Source of the DNA: a virus
DNA: 64,000 bases
Virus record (IMG/VR): IMGVR_UViG_3300032073_005220
Coordinates: 62,001-126,000 of that record
Direction: 5' to 3' (one strand)
The notes under the pieces are model-generated. The model searched no databases. It was not told where the DNA came from and saw only the letters and a list, made by a program, of their open reading frames with translations. Of the stretch, positions 49,462-59,900 are shown piece after piece. The position numbers and the translations under genes were made by a program. Numbering within the stretch: the stretch's first letter is position 1; every line of letters starts with the position of its first letter.

Positions 49462-52400
49462 TTATCCGCCAACGCCTATAGTTAATTGAGTTTCTCCTAT
49501 AATACCATCATAAAACACTATTCCAGCCGCACTTGTTGCCATTAGCTTAATGGCGTCGTTGTGACAAGAGAACTGATAAGGATCACAAGAGGGGTGTTGT
49601 GGTCCAGGTGTCTGTGATAAGCCTCCAGGAGGGACGTATTGTGGACCATCCTCTTCGTCTATTTCTGGTTCAGGAGTATACTCTCCTGCGCACTGACAAA
49701 CTAGTTGTAAAGTCATAAAAACTCCGCATGTTCCTTCGGTATCGGTTGAAACACCAGCTATATCGTCAGCAGTAACAGTATACGAAAAAGTGGCTCTATC
49801 ACATAATTCCTCAACACTTGGACCAGGAACACCGGGATACCCTACTGCATTATTTAAATTCATACCATAATAAGCTATTCTTCCATTTATTACTAAATTA
49901 TATACAGCTCTATTGCAACAGTGACCTTCAGGTATTCCTGCTGAAAAATCTAGTACAGCACCTAATAGAGTGCCTATATTCACACTGTCAGTAGCAACTT
50001 TATAGTCATAAGGTATCCATTCCCAAGCTTCTTGAGATGTTAATGCTATTTTATTGGTTTGTTCAACTCCGTCAGTACTGCCAAAAAATCCCCTAAAAGC
50101 CATTTCATTCATCATCTTAAAAAAAGGAGTAGTAGCAGTATATTGATTGTTTTGATCTACGCACCTCCAGCAATAAAACTCGTTAGCTATAGTACCAAAT
50201 TGAGTACTTATGGGCTTAACGCTTCTAGATAATCCTCCGTCTCTAGTAGGAATGTATATTTTTCCTCTCTGATCATGATATCTTAATTTTCTAGGCGGCA
50301 TTACCCTGAATTTCATATACACGGGCTTATTGAAATCTATCACTTCTTTAAGTTGATAATCTGCATATGTGCTTCCTAAAGCAGCAGGTCTTTCATAGGT
50401 GTCCTGCCAAGCAATTAATGCTCCATTCGTATTATCTCCAAAATTTAGTAGCATTTTATTTACGTCGACACTGCTTGTGTTTGTTGATCCAAAACTATAT
50501 TCTACCATATTGCTAAAATCTAAGCTAGGATCAACTTCTTTCCAAGCGTCTTTAACTTCTTGTTGTTTTTTATCTGTGTAGTCTATTCTATAATTTCCTC
50601 CGTTTAAGTCAGTAACTTCTATAACACCATCCTCTCCTTGAGGAACAGGATAAGTACTGCTATTGCTGTCAGGAGTAATATGACTTTGAGTGGTAATTTG
50701 GTTTCCATTAATAGTACTTCCGATATCAAGCAATTGATATTCAGTATATGTGGGTATTTTAACACTCATTTCATTACTAACAAAACAACCATTTTCTGGA
50801 TCTACATGTATCCAGTAATGACTAGTATCGTTATAAGATATAGAACTATCATTAGTTCCATTCATATTAAATGAACCCCTAGTATGAGGAGTCCTCTGTC
50901 CTCCCGTATATGCTATATTCAGAGCATGATAGATATCGTTTGCTTCATTTTCTTTACTGCGTATTCTGTGTTTAAGATAAGTTTTATGACAGTCTTCTGG
51001 AGTGTAATATCCAGATGTTTGACATTCTATGGGGTCGTTTGGTAAAGTGTTAAAGTAATTCCTTAATCCTATTAAATTACTCGACACCTTAGCCTGATCA
51101 AAAGTTGTTATGGCGTTTTCTTGGCGGCCTGTAATATCTTCATAATGACCTGTCATACTAGCATATTCTTGTGGATAAAATGATACGATCTTATTGTTGT
51201 AATTGAGGTCTTTGTCAATCATTAAAACCCCAGTATCTGATAGGTTAAAACTTCCTGAATCTTCAGCCTCTTCAAAAATTTCATTGTTAATATCTCTAAT
51301 TTTATTTGTTGCAATTTCAATAAAATCTTCTTCATATAATTCTTGTATAGCAAAATAAATAGGCTTATACGCATCATCTAGTGTTTTTGAAGAAATTGTG
51401 TCTACCCCTTGTGCAGAATCCAATAAATCTAATTCTTGAGATAAGCCGTGACCACTATATATTCCCAAGTCCTTAATACTGTATCTATATGCTCTCATTT
51501 TATCACCCGTCGAATCGTCGGACGAAAAAGTTAAACGAGAAGTTTTCTCTTCTAACATATAGTCTCCATCTATAGGATTACCCTCTTCATCCTCATTTAC
51601 TGCTATAGTTCCGAGCTCATCGACGTAAGGAGCTTTATGTGTTACAGAAAAATTGAAATACTTATATTGATCATTATTTTTATTATTAGCTTGATCATGT
51701 ATATCAAAAGATTTATTAGTTTTTTGCTCTGTGTCTAATGTTCCGTGTCTAATAGTGTCTGTACCGTATCCAATATTTCCCTCTGGTGTGGCGGTATTGG
51801 TGAAGTTGTGTGAATCTGTATTTAATCCCTGTTTGTGTTCTTCCATAGGCCATTTATAAACAAAATGTGAGTCTTCCACCCAGTTATTGCTTTTTTGGCT
51901 AAGATCTTGTTCAGATGTCTGGAATCTAGGATTAAAAACTAAAATCCTATTACTTGCAGAAGCAGAATAGCCTACGTAACCATCTCCTTTAACAGCTTCT
52001 CCAAATCCTAGTATTGTCTTATAACCAGAATTTGTACTAATTAAATTTGAAGATGTAATTGTATTAGCGATATTTCCAGCAAGCAAAACTGTTTTTCCTA
52101 CATCAAAATGATAATATGCTCGATAGCCGTCAATAATTATATGATGACCACCATACCAATTAGTGCTTGAGGATACATTAAGCTTATGATTTTGCAGAAA
52201 TATATAGTTATTATCAGGAAAACTAATCCAACTACCCTTCTGTACTAACCAATAACCATTATTTTCTAAAATAGGCTGGTTGTTTAATTGAACTATATCT
52301 CCAGCAAAAAGATTTATTTTCTTTTCATGAGTACTTCCATCAATAGTACTTTGGTAACTGTAGTTATGGTCTAATTTTTCTCCAATTAAATCTAAGTAAT

Positions 52401-55400
52401 CATTTGACATATCTTCGTTTAATACATATTTACAGTTTATCAAATCTAGCGATCTATAATTTTCTAATACAGAATAACTAAATCGACCAAGACCTCCGAA
52501 CGGACTTTTTTTATGAATCAAAACATATGCAAGTTGTTGACGATAGGATTGGGTAGTATTTTGATATTTAAAAATAGGAACCTCTGTAGCATACCAATAA
52601 GATTTATTATTACTTAAACATACAACAACTCTATCTGGTTTGCCAAAACCCGAATTTCTATAGACAGGAGTAAAGTATGCTCTATTCAAATTTTCTATTC
52701 TTGCTGCAATTCTATTTTGAATAAAGTAATTTACAATAGGATCATTTACTCCTCCATTAGATAAACTATTAGCTAAAGTAATTAATCCTCCCATAGCGCC
52801 AAGTCCAATACCTCCGAAAAAACTACCTATAAATAATAAATAACCAATAAGATTAGGAAACCCGACGGCAGTGGGCAAAGTGTCCCCAAGTAAATCATTT
52901 AATGCGTCGTAATAAGAGCAATTAGAAACGCCTTCTATATATGGATACGGCGCATTCACGTTCACATTAGGAATAATGGTTTTTCTATTTGCATTAAATA
53001 TATAATTAAAAGGACCAATACTATTCTGCACAGATGAGCTCTTGTCATAAGCTATTTTACCTAGAGTGTCTTTTCTGTGATATCCCGGAACATCATCTCT
53101 ATGTAAAATTAATTCCCAATTACATAAGCTATTGTTTATCGTATTTGATGTTGTTCTTTTATTTAGACTTTTCAAATTTGAAAGCGTATCATTAGATAAT
53201 AAATTATCCATAATTGTTGTTCTATAATCAAAAGGATTAATCACATAAACCGCAAGTTTGGCTGTAATACCTCCCATTTTTTCTTGGCTAAATTTATCTA
53301 AATGGGTAAAAAATCCTCCTATAGAACTGTTTTTTATAGCATTAACCATATGAACATCGCTTGCAGATTGGGTTTCTGCGCCTGGAAGATCAGCGAACGC
53401 TGTTGGCGATAATTTTTCTTCATTCTGATGGTCTGATAAATTGAGGTGTGTGCGTTGTGTACCTAAACTGTTAAATGTCTCTCTGGTACTAGCTACGATA
53501 TTCTTATTATAAAAATCAGAAAATCTCAAAACGTAATTAGGATTATAATTTTTTATATGTTCCTGATTAATTAAACATACCTGTCCCGTAGCATGCAAAA
53601 TTCTTAAAGCATCATAATAGTCTTTTAGATTATCATTATAGTCACTAGGCGGAGTATAGGACATGGTGTCTATCTGATTTTCATATTTAGTTCCATACTG
53701 ATCATACATTTCTAATACAAAACTTAGATTTTGAGGATTTTGATAATTTAAATAATTTAGATTTACTTCTACATGTTTAATGTCAGCATTTAAAGAATCT
53801 TGTTCGTACAGGTCGTAACTTTCTTGCAGTTCTCCTGTAACATAATCTTCATCATATCCATTAGGAGTACTCTCTCCTATACGATACATAGAATGATCTC
53901 CGTGTTTCGGTCCTCCAAAAGATTTGTATCCGTAAGAATCTCCTTTGCGCCTATTGTCTCCTCCTTGAAAAGGCTGATTGGGGTCTACAAATTTATTTGG
54001 GTTTATATAAATACTGCTTCTGTGAGGTTTAGATAATCCGTTTTCGACATGAGGTCGAAGATCATAAAAACCCCTACCTTCAAATAAATGGGTAGAATAT
54101 TTTTCTGTTCTATCTTCTAAGGCATATGATATGTTGTCTATAAAATTAGGATCATCGGGATATACAAAACCCACCTCAGGATCAAAAAGACCTTTTTGTA
54201 GAGCGATTTCATTGCCTGTAATAGCGATATTTTCTCTATAACAAAAAACACCTGTAGGCCTAAACATGTCGTTTCTTCTATCTAAAGCAGTCAGACCCTT
54301 GTGATTCGCAATTCTGCTTGATCCTAAAATTTGGCTTAATTGTCTTTCATCGAATCCTCCATACGATCTAACTGGAGCTCCTGTATATATCTCGTCTGTA
54401 GGCCATCCAAATTCTGTAAACACATTTGAAGAAAAATCCTTACTTTTCCAAGTTTGTAAATTTCCATTAACCCTATTAGGACCTCTATAAAAAGCAATAC
54501 CTTGCGGAGCTACGTCTCTTTTTGCATAAATTCTATCACTATAACTAGAAGCACAATAAGGATTACACTCATCTCTTAAGTAAGATATGTTTAAAGAATA
54601 TATCGAAATGGTAGTGTTTCCTGGTTTGTAAGTTAAATCTAGATAAGTATTGGTAGCAGCTATTGGCTGAATACCATCGAAAGCTTTACCTCCTGTATCG
54701 TCCGTAATAAACAATCTAATATCTTCAGCTTTTAAACATTCTGAATGGCCGCCTTCTACTATATTATTATCATTAGTATTAATATAATTAGGAGTATCTA
54801 CTAACCATATTAGTCCAGCTTTATCAAAAGCAATAGTATTGGCAAATCCGCAATTAATTTTACGAAAATAAATAGGTTTTGAAGTAATGTCTGATGATAG
54901 ATCGGGGAGTAAATAACTGTTTGATTCTGTAGTTATTATGGTTCTGTCAACTTGAGAAAATGGCCCTACACTTCTTATTAGCTCAATCTCCCAAGTTCCA
55001 GCTTGTGTTATGCCCAAAAATACGTCTGGTATAATCGCGGTGTTGAAAGTTTTACCAGTTCGGAAAGGTGTTCCTCTGACACCTCCTGCATTAATATTTG
55101 GTACTGATACGCTATCTTCATAACCGAATCTTAATCCTCCTGGTCCTTTTCTTACTCTCCAACTATATTGAGCGTCAGCATAATTAGTTTCAAGGGAGCT
55201 ACTATCAGGCAAAGCGTCCTCAATTTCTAATCGCTCGCCCGATGAAATCTCACCAAAACCAAAAGAAGTAGCTATACTCCCCACATGACCTCTACCTAAA
55301 TACAAAGTATTATCTGACATTGCAGGCAACTCATAGTCGGCATAATATACAATCTTATTACTTGATTTATCTGAAGTAAACTCAGGATCATCAGGTGGAG

Positions 55401-56919
55401 CCTTTTGAAAAGTGCTTATGTCGGCTTGACTTTGAGTTTCATTAAAATCTGTCTGATAGCTCATATATTGGTATTCGTCATGACCTAAATATATGCCGTA
55501 ATTATTATACAAAGTTGTTGACTCAGAAACAGAAGATTCATCATAGTATGTGGTGGCGATATTAGCGAAACTAAGATGTGGGCCATTTGTACCGTCTCTA
55601 AATGTTGATCTCCTATCTTGAGGTTCTTCTGGATCTACATAACGCAAAATAGTATTCTCTCCAGGACCCAAAGTTAATTCAGGAGTATACTTACTTATTA
55701 TCTTATAAAATAATTGTTCTTTGCTGGAAACATAATCATTTAAAGATATTCTATCCACTTTATCATACATACTATCGCTAGCAATATTGATAATATTATA
55801 GATACATTTAAATACTTCTAGTTTTTCTTGTTCTGGGTCTCCGCCTTGCAAACTATTTAGAAAATTTAAAACAGTAGTTTTAATACGACTATCACTAAGA
55901 CTACTAATAGTAACTCTATCTATTTGAGGTCCAGTGCTCATAAAATTACACAAAAGATTAAAAGCTCTGGTTTTATTTTCTGACATAGTATACCCTCTAG
56001 CATAAGGGTAAAGAGCATTAAATATCTCTCTATAGATACCATGTAATGCTGGAGACACATAAGAGTAACTATATAAACTAGAAGCTTGTGCTCTAGCCGC
56101 ATCTACTGCATTGTCATGAAAAGCAAAACTTTCTCCATTAGGTATGTAAATAGCATCTACTCGATTAGAAAAAGTACTGCCACCTACTATTCTAACAACT
56201 TGATAGCTTGTATCTCCGTTTAAACTATAATTATACAGTTCCTCCTCATCTGTAAAACTAAATTCTGGAGGATTATCTACATTCAAACTTGAATTTAGAA
56301 CAGATCTGTCTACAGATAATTTTTTAGCAGTTCTGTCATCTGTTTTTTGATAGTATCTATCCTCTTCATACTGTTCTTCTTGTACTAAGAATATCGTGCC
56401 AACTGGCATGAATCTAAATTTCATATTTAAATCAGCGGTTGAATTTCTACGATACCAGCATAAAACACCATATAAAGGCGAAAAATTGTTATATTTATTA
56501 GTTAATCTCCAATCGCTTGACATAAATCTGTTTACCTCAGATCCTCCATCGGCGTCCAATGTTTTCCAGTAATTAAATTTGCCAACAAAACTTATAAAAT
56601 CATTTATACCTAAAGAATCTTCTTTGAAATCTATTTTTTCGAGTACTGTTTTTTTACCTTGATCACTTTGGGATGTTGTAATAAAAGCAGGATACCAAGC
56701 GTTGTCTAAGGTGTCTGCATCCTGTTCTTCTGCTGTGCTAATACTACTTCCTATAATATCATTTAGTCTATCTATTTTTAAATTAACATCATAAGTATCT
56801 CCATTAGCTTCATATGTAATACTTCCATTATTGGTAATAGAAAAATAATATTGTCGCAAATCATTAAATAATGAGCTATTGTACATGCTACAATCAGGAT
56901 ATTGGCTGTGTGTATACAT
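49462..56919 (-). CDS. Giant virion protein (2,485 aa), tail/host-contact
   Basis: 2485 aa on the minus strand. Mostly beta-rich, Asn/Tyr/Ser-rich, with no enzymatic motif. The segment MKFR[FV]MP occurs twice: near residue 170 (MKFRFMPVG) and near 2200 (MKFRVMPPR), each beside a CWYR or CWRCVDQ segment, so the two ends may share a domain. A small hydrophobic stretch near residue 1370 (IGYLLFIGSFFGGIGLGAMGG) could be a membrane-interacting region. The C-terminus is Cys- and Pro-rich (CQCAGEYTPEPE, CDPYQFSCHN). It follows the other giant gene by 8 nt with AAGGA upstream. Probable tail or baseplate component. Confidence 0.82.
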   Translation of the reverse strand: MYTHSQYPDCSMYNSSLFNDLRQYYFSITNNGSITYEANGDTYDVNLKIDRLNDIIGSSISTAEEQDADTLDNAWYPAFITTSQSDQGKKTVLEKIDFKEDSLGINDFISFVGKFNYWKTLDADGGSEVNRFMSSDWRLTNKYNNFSPLYGVLCWYRRNSTADLNMKFRFMPVGTIFLVQEEQYEEDRYYQKTDDRTAKKLSVDRSVLNSSLNVDNPPEFSFTDEEELYNYSLNGDTSYQVVRIVGGSTFSNRVDAIYIPNGESFAFHDNAVDAARAQASSLYSYSYVSPALHGIYREIFNALYPYARGYTMSENKTRAFNLLCNFMSTGPQIDRVTISSLSDSRIKTTVLNFLNSLQGGDPEQEKLEVFKCIYNIINIASDSMYDKVDRISLNDYVSSKEQLFYKIISKYTPELTLGPGENTILRYVDPEEPQDRRSTFRDGTNGPHLSFANIATTYYDESSVSESTTLYNNYGIYLGHDEYQYMSYQTDFNETQSQADISTFQKAPPDDPEFTSDKSSNKIVYYADYELPAMSDNTLYLGRGHVGSIATSFGFGEISSGERLEIEDALPDSSSLETNYADAQYSWRVRKGPGGLRFGYEDSVSVPNINAGGVRGTPFRTGKTFNTAIIPDVFLGITQAGTWEIELIRSVGPFSQVDRTIITTESNSYLLPDLSSDITSKPIYFRKINCGFANTIAFDKAGLIWLVDTPNYINTNDNNIVEGGHSECLKAEDIRLFITDDTGGKAFDGIQPIAATNTYLDLTYKPGNTTISIYSLNISYLRDECNPYCASSYSDRIYAKRDVAPQGIAFYRGPNRVNGNLQTWKSKDFSSNVFTEFGWPTDEIYTGAPVRSYGGFDERQLSQILGSSRIANHKGLTALDRRNDMFRPTGVFCYRENIAITGNEIALQKGLFDPEVGFVYPDDPNFIDNISYALEDRTEKYSTHLFEGRGFYDLRPHVENGLSKPHRSSIYINPNKFVDPNQPFQGGDNRRKGDSYGYKSFGGPKHGDHSMYRIGESTPNGYDEDYVTGELQESYDLYEQDSLNADIKHVEVNLNYLNYQNPQNLSFVLEMYDQYGTKYENQIDTMSYTPPSDYNDNLKDYYDALRILHATGQVCLINQEHIKNYNPNYVLRFSDFYNKNIVASTRETFNSLGTQRTHLNLSDHQNEEKLSPTAFADLPGAETQSASDVHMVNAIKNSSIGGFFTHLDKFSQEKMGGITAKLAVYVINPFDYRTTIMDNLLSNDTLSNLKSLNKRTTSNTINNSLCNWELILHRDDVPGYHRKDTLGKIAYDKSSSVQNSIGPFNYIFNANRKTIIPNVNVNAPYPYIEGVSNCSYYDALNDLLGDTLPTAVGFPNLIGYLLFIGSFFGGIGLGAMGGLITLANSLSNGGVNDPIVNYFIQNRIAARIENLNRAYFTPVYRNSGFGKPDRVVVCLSNNKSYWYATEVPIFKYQNTTQSYRQQLAYVLIHKKSPFGGLGRFSYSVLENYRSLDLINCKYVLNEDMSNDYLDLIGEKLDHNYSYQSTIDGSTHEKKINLFAGDIVQLNNQPILENNGYWLVQKGSWISFPDNNYIFLQNHKLNVSSSTNWYGGHHIIIDGYRAYYHFDVGKTVLLAGNIANTITSSNLISTNSGYKTILGFGEAVKGDGYVGYSASASNRILVFNPRFQTSEQDLSQKSNNWVEDSHFVYKWPMEEHKQGLNTDSHNFTNTATPEGNIGYGTDTIRHGTLDTEQKTNKSFDIHDQANNKNNDQYKYFNFSVTHKAPYVDELGTIAVNEDEEGNPIDGDYMLEEKTSRLTFSSDDSTGDKMRAYRYSIKDLGIYSGHGLSQELDLLDSAQGVDTISSKTLDDAYKPIYFAIQELYEEDFIEIATNKIRDINNEIFEEAEDSGSFNLSDTGVLMIDKDLNYNNKIVSFYPQEYASMTGHYEDITGRQENAITTFDQAKVSSNLIGLRNYFNTLPNDPIECQTSGYYTPEDCHKTYLKHRIRSKENEANDIYHALNIAYTGGQRTPHTRGSFNMNGTNDSSISYNDTSHYWIHVDPENGCFVSNEMSVKIPTYTEYQLLDIGSTINGNQITTQSHITPDSNSSTYPVPQGEDGVIEVTDLNGGNYRIDYTDKKQQEVKDAWKEVDPSLDFSNMVEYSFGSTNTSSVDVNKMLLNFGDNTNGALIAWQDTYERPAALGSTYADYQLKEVIDFNKPVYMKFRVMPPRKLRYHDQRGKIYIPTRDGGLSRSVKPISTQFGTIANEFYCWRCVDQNNQYTATTPFFKMMNEMAFRGFFGSTDGVEQTNKIALTSQEAWEWIPYDYKVATDSVNIGTLLGAVLDFSAGIPEGHCCNRAVYNLVINGRIAYYGMNLNNAVGYPGVPGPSVEELCDRATFSYTVTADDIAGVSTDTEGTCGVFMTLQLVCQCAGEYTPEPEIDEEDGPQYVPPGGLSQTPGPQHPSCDPYQFSCHNDAIKLMATSAAGIVFYDGIIGETQLTIGVGG

Positions 56920-56927
56920 ATAAAATT

Positions 56928-59900
56928 TTAGTCCTTAGTAGAAATTAAAGTCCATGTTCCTTCTGAGTAAGTAAACATACCTACGCCATTTATAGTAGAT
57001 AAAGTTAATGGGTTTTTAAATGTAACTACCATACTAGGTGCTCCATCTCCCTTTTTCTTACCTTGTACATAACTCATTGTAATAGTTGCCGTATTAGTGC
57101 CTGGAGTTGTTGTTCCGTAAACTATAAATTGCTGCTTACTAATTGGTTCATAGTATCCTGTGTCTGTATCATATCTACAAAATAGCCTAGCTCCTCTTGG
57201 AGCAGTATATCCCGATCTGTCTCTTACATAAACTAATTTTCTTTGATTGTCAGCTAATGCCTGAGTAGAATAAGATGCGTCATCAAAAAATCCGCGAGCA
57301 GGAAAGGTCTCATCTAAATCGGGATCTTTTACCATATCTTCTTCTAGGGTTATATAAACATCCTTATAGACTTTAGGGCTGGTCATCCCCCAAACTTTTC
57401 TATTTTCGTCCCATCTTAAATCTACTGGGCCTACTGGCCACATATCTGGACGTTCAGCCCAATTGAGATAGAACTGTTTTAATTTAATTTTCTTTGTCCA
57501 GCCATTGGTGCCATATGATTGTGTCTTACTAATAATAGAACCGTCATACCCCTCGTCTGGTTCATAGCCTCCTTCCTCGCTTAAATCATCATTATAGAAG
57601 ACTGAATATACATCTGTACTTAACCCTATATCACCACCACCACCCCTGGACCAATCTGTATCATTTTGTAGTGTTAAGTTTGCTAGCTTTACTGTTTCCG
57701 ACTTATCATTCCCAGATTCTGCAAGAAATGCTGAACCTACAGCTAAAGAACTATAGGTCACTGCCGGTCCTAGTGTTCTTGTTCTCTTGAATCTTTTAGG
57801 CCTGCCAAATTCATCAATATCAATAGGTTCATCACAAGCATTCGGTACTGGATATCCTTCTGTGTCATAGCCCCATCCGTGTATCATCATAGGTCCTCTC
57901 AAGCCTACAAATCTCATATTGTGTTCTGGGCTTATGCCTGTTACGGGGTAGTCTGTATCAGAAAACCTATCGATAAATCTACTATCTAAATAATCATAAT
58001 CATAGTTTTTTACAGGTGTTGATTTACTAACACTACCAGGCTGTGATAAATGCGTCTGACTGCGAAATCCTGCTCCAACAATCTCTTTGTATATTGAACC
58101 CCTGCCTATTATAGAAATACTATTTCTTCCTTTATCTACAAAAGTTCTATTTTTTTCAGCTATTTGTAGTTCTTGATGAGCTCCATCAGGATGTTCTCCT
58201 ACATAATTTTGTGCATTAGCGTTTCTAAATTCGTGTTGTGGCATTACTATAGGCTGTAATGTAGTAATATTGATTGGTATATTTAAAGATAATCCCAGTC
58301 TTGCGGTGTTATCTCTAATTTGAGACTGATAAACTAAAGCATTATATTTTTTTAATTCTTCTAAAGAATTTCCTGTGGTGGTAATAAAAGGAGGGTACAA
58401 CTCTCCTTGTGCGGTGGTCGTTACGGTAGAACTATAAGCAGCTGCGTGTAACTTTTCATAAGGCTTCACACAACTATCACAATAGTATTCTACGATACCT
58501 GTTGCCAAAGTTGTGTTGGAAGACGGATATTTCTTGTATGTACGCTTAACTTTCTTAGTACCTGCGCAAATTGGACATGATTCTCGATCATACTTAGAAA
58601 TACTGTATGTACTTTTTGTATTAGTTGGATAAAAAGATATAGGAGAAAATATACCATCTAAACTCATAACAGAAGAATTAGACCACTCGTCCCGTAAGGA
58701 ATCTCCCAGTTCGCTGTCTGTATATATTTTAGTATCAGTATTAACTCTGTGTTCTAAATACAAATAAGGAAGCTGAGAATCATTTGATTGGTCAGAAAAT
58801 CCTCCTACTATATGCCCGCTACCTCCAGGATCATCCGAATGTTGATATCTAACTTCGGCTTTTTCTTGATCATTACCCAACAAAAGTCCTGGAGCAGAAA
58901 AACTCGAAAGCATCGCTTTTTCATCTAGTCCGCTAAACTTAGGCAAGAACTTATGTGCTGTACACACTATAGTTGTTACTGGACTTGTACCATAAGTCAT
59001 ACTGTTTTCAGGAATATTTCCTGCGTCTATTTGTCCTCTTCTTATCGCCTGTCTGTCCGTAAAGCGATTATTTACTATAGATCTTTTAAGATTGCCGATT
59101 TCTTTTTTTCTCAACATATTCTGTTGAGCCATTTTTTTAAATCTTTCTATATCTTGTCTATCAAATAATGATAACTTTCTAGTATATGTCCTAAAAGAGT
59201 ATTTGGTAGTAATTCCATTTTGACCCATACTCGTCATAATATTTGTCAATATAGGAGCTTGAGTATAGGAATCATGACGTATTCTATTGCCGTCTTCATT
59301 TACAATGGACACATCAGCAACAGCATATGGAATAGTTCCTTCTAGATAACTAGGATTCTCTAAACTCATATATTCATCTAGTTTGGTTAAAATAGGAGGA
59401 GCAAAGGATTTGTTGCTCTTAATCTCTGTAAAAACAAAATATTCTTTTTGGTTTACATTCTTAATATATCCATTTGTAGCATTTCTGCCAAATGAACCTC
59501 CTAAATTAAATATAGGACTACCCGCAATGTCTATACTTCCAACTTCTATGTTAGTTTGATAGTTTGCGTTTGCTCCAACATACTTTGTTGCATTCTCATC
59601 TAGTCCTCTCATTCCTCCGAAATTCCACGGGGCAAAATCTGAAACTACTTCAAACTTAGTGTCTCCAATCCAGTTATCTATTAATTTATGTTTTTGATCA
59701 TCTGAAGGTAACTCTAAAACGAGCTCCTCACAGCTACTATAATTTACATTACTGTTGCCGATATAAGTCTCGATTCCTGTAGCAAATACTTCGCTAGTAG
59801 GAGATAATGCTGGGTAGTTGGTCCAAGGGCCGTAAGAATAAATATTTGATTTAATCGGAATTCCAGCAAATAAAGGGTGTGCGCACTTTGGTGATATTTT

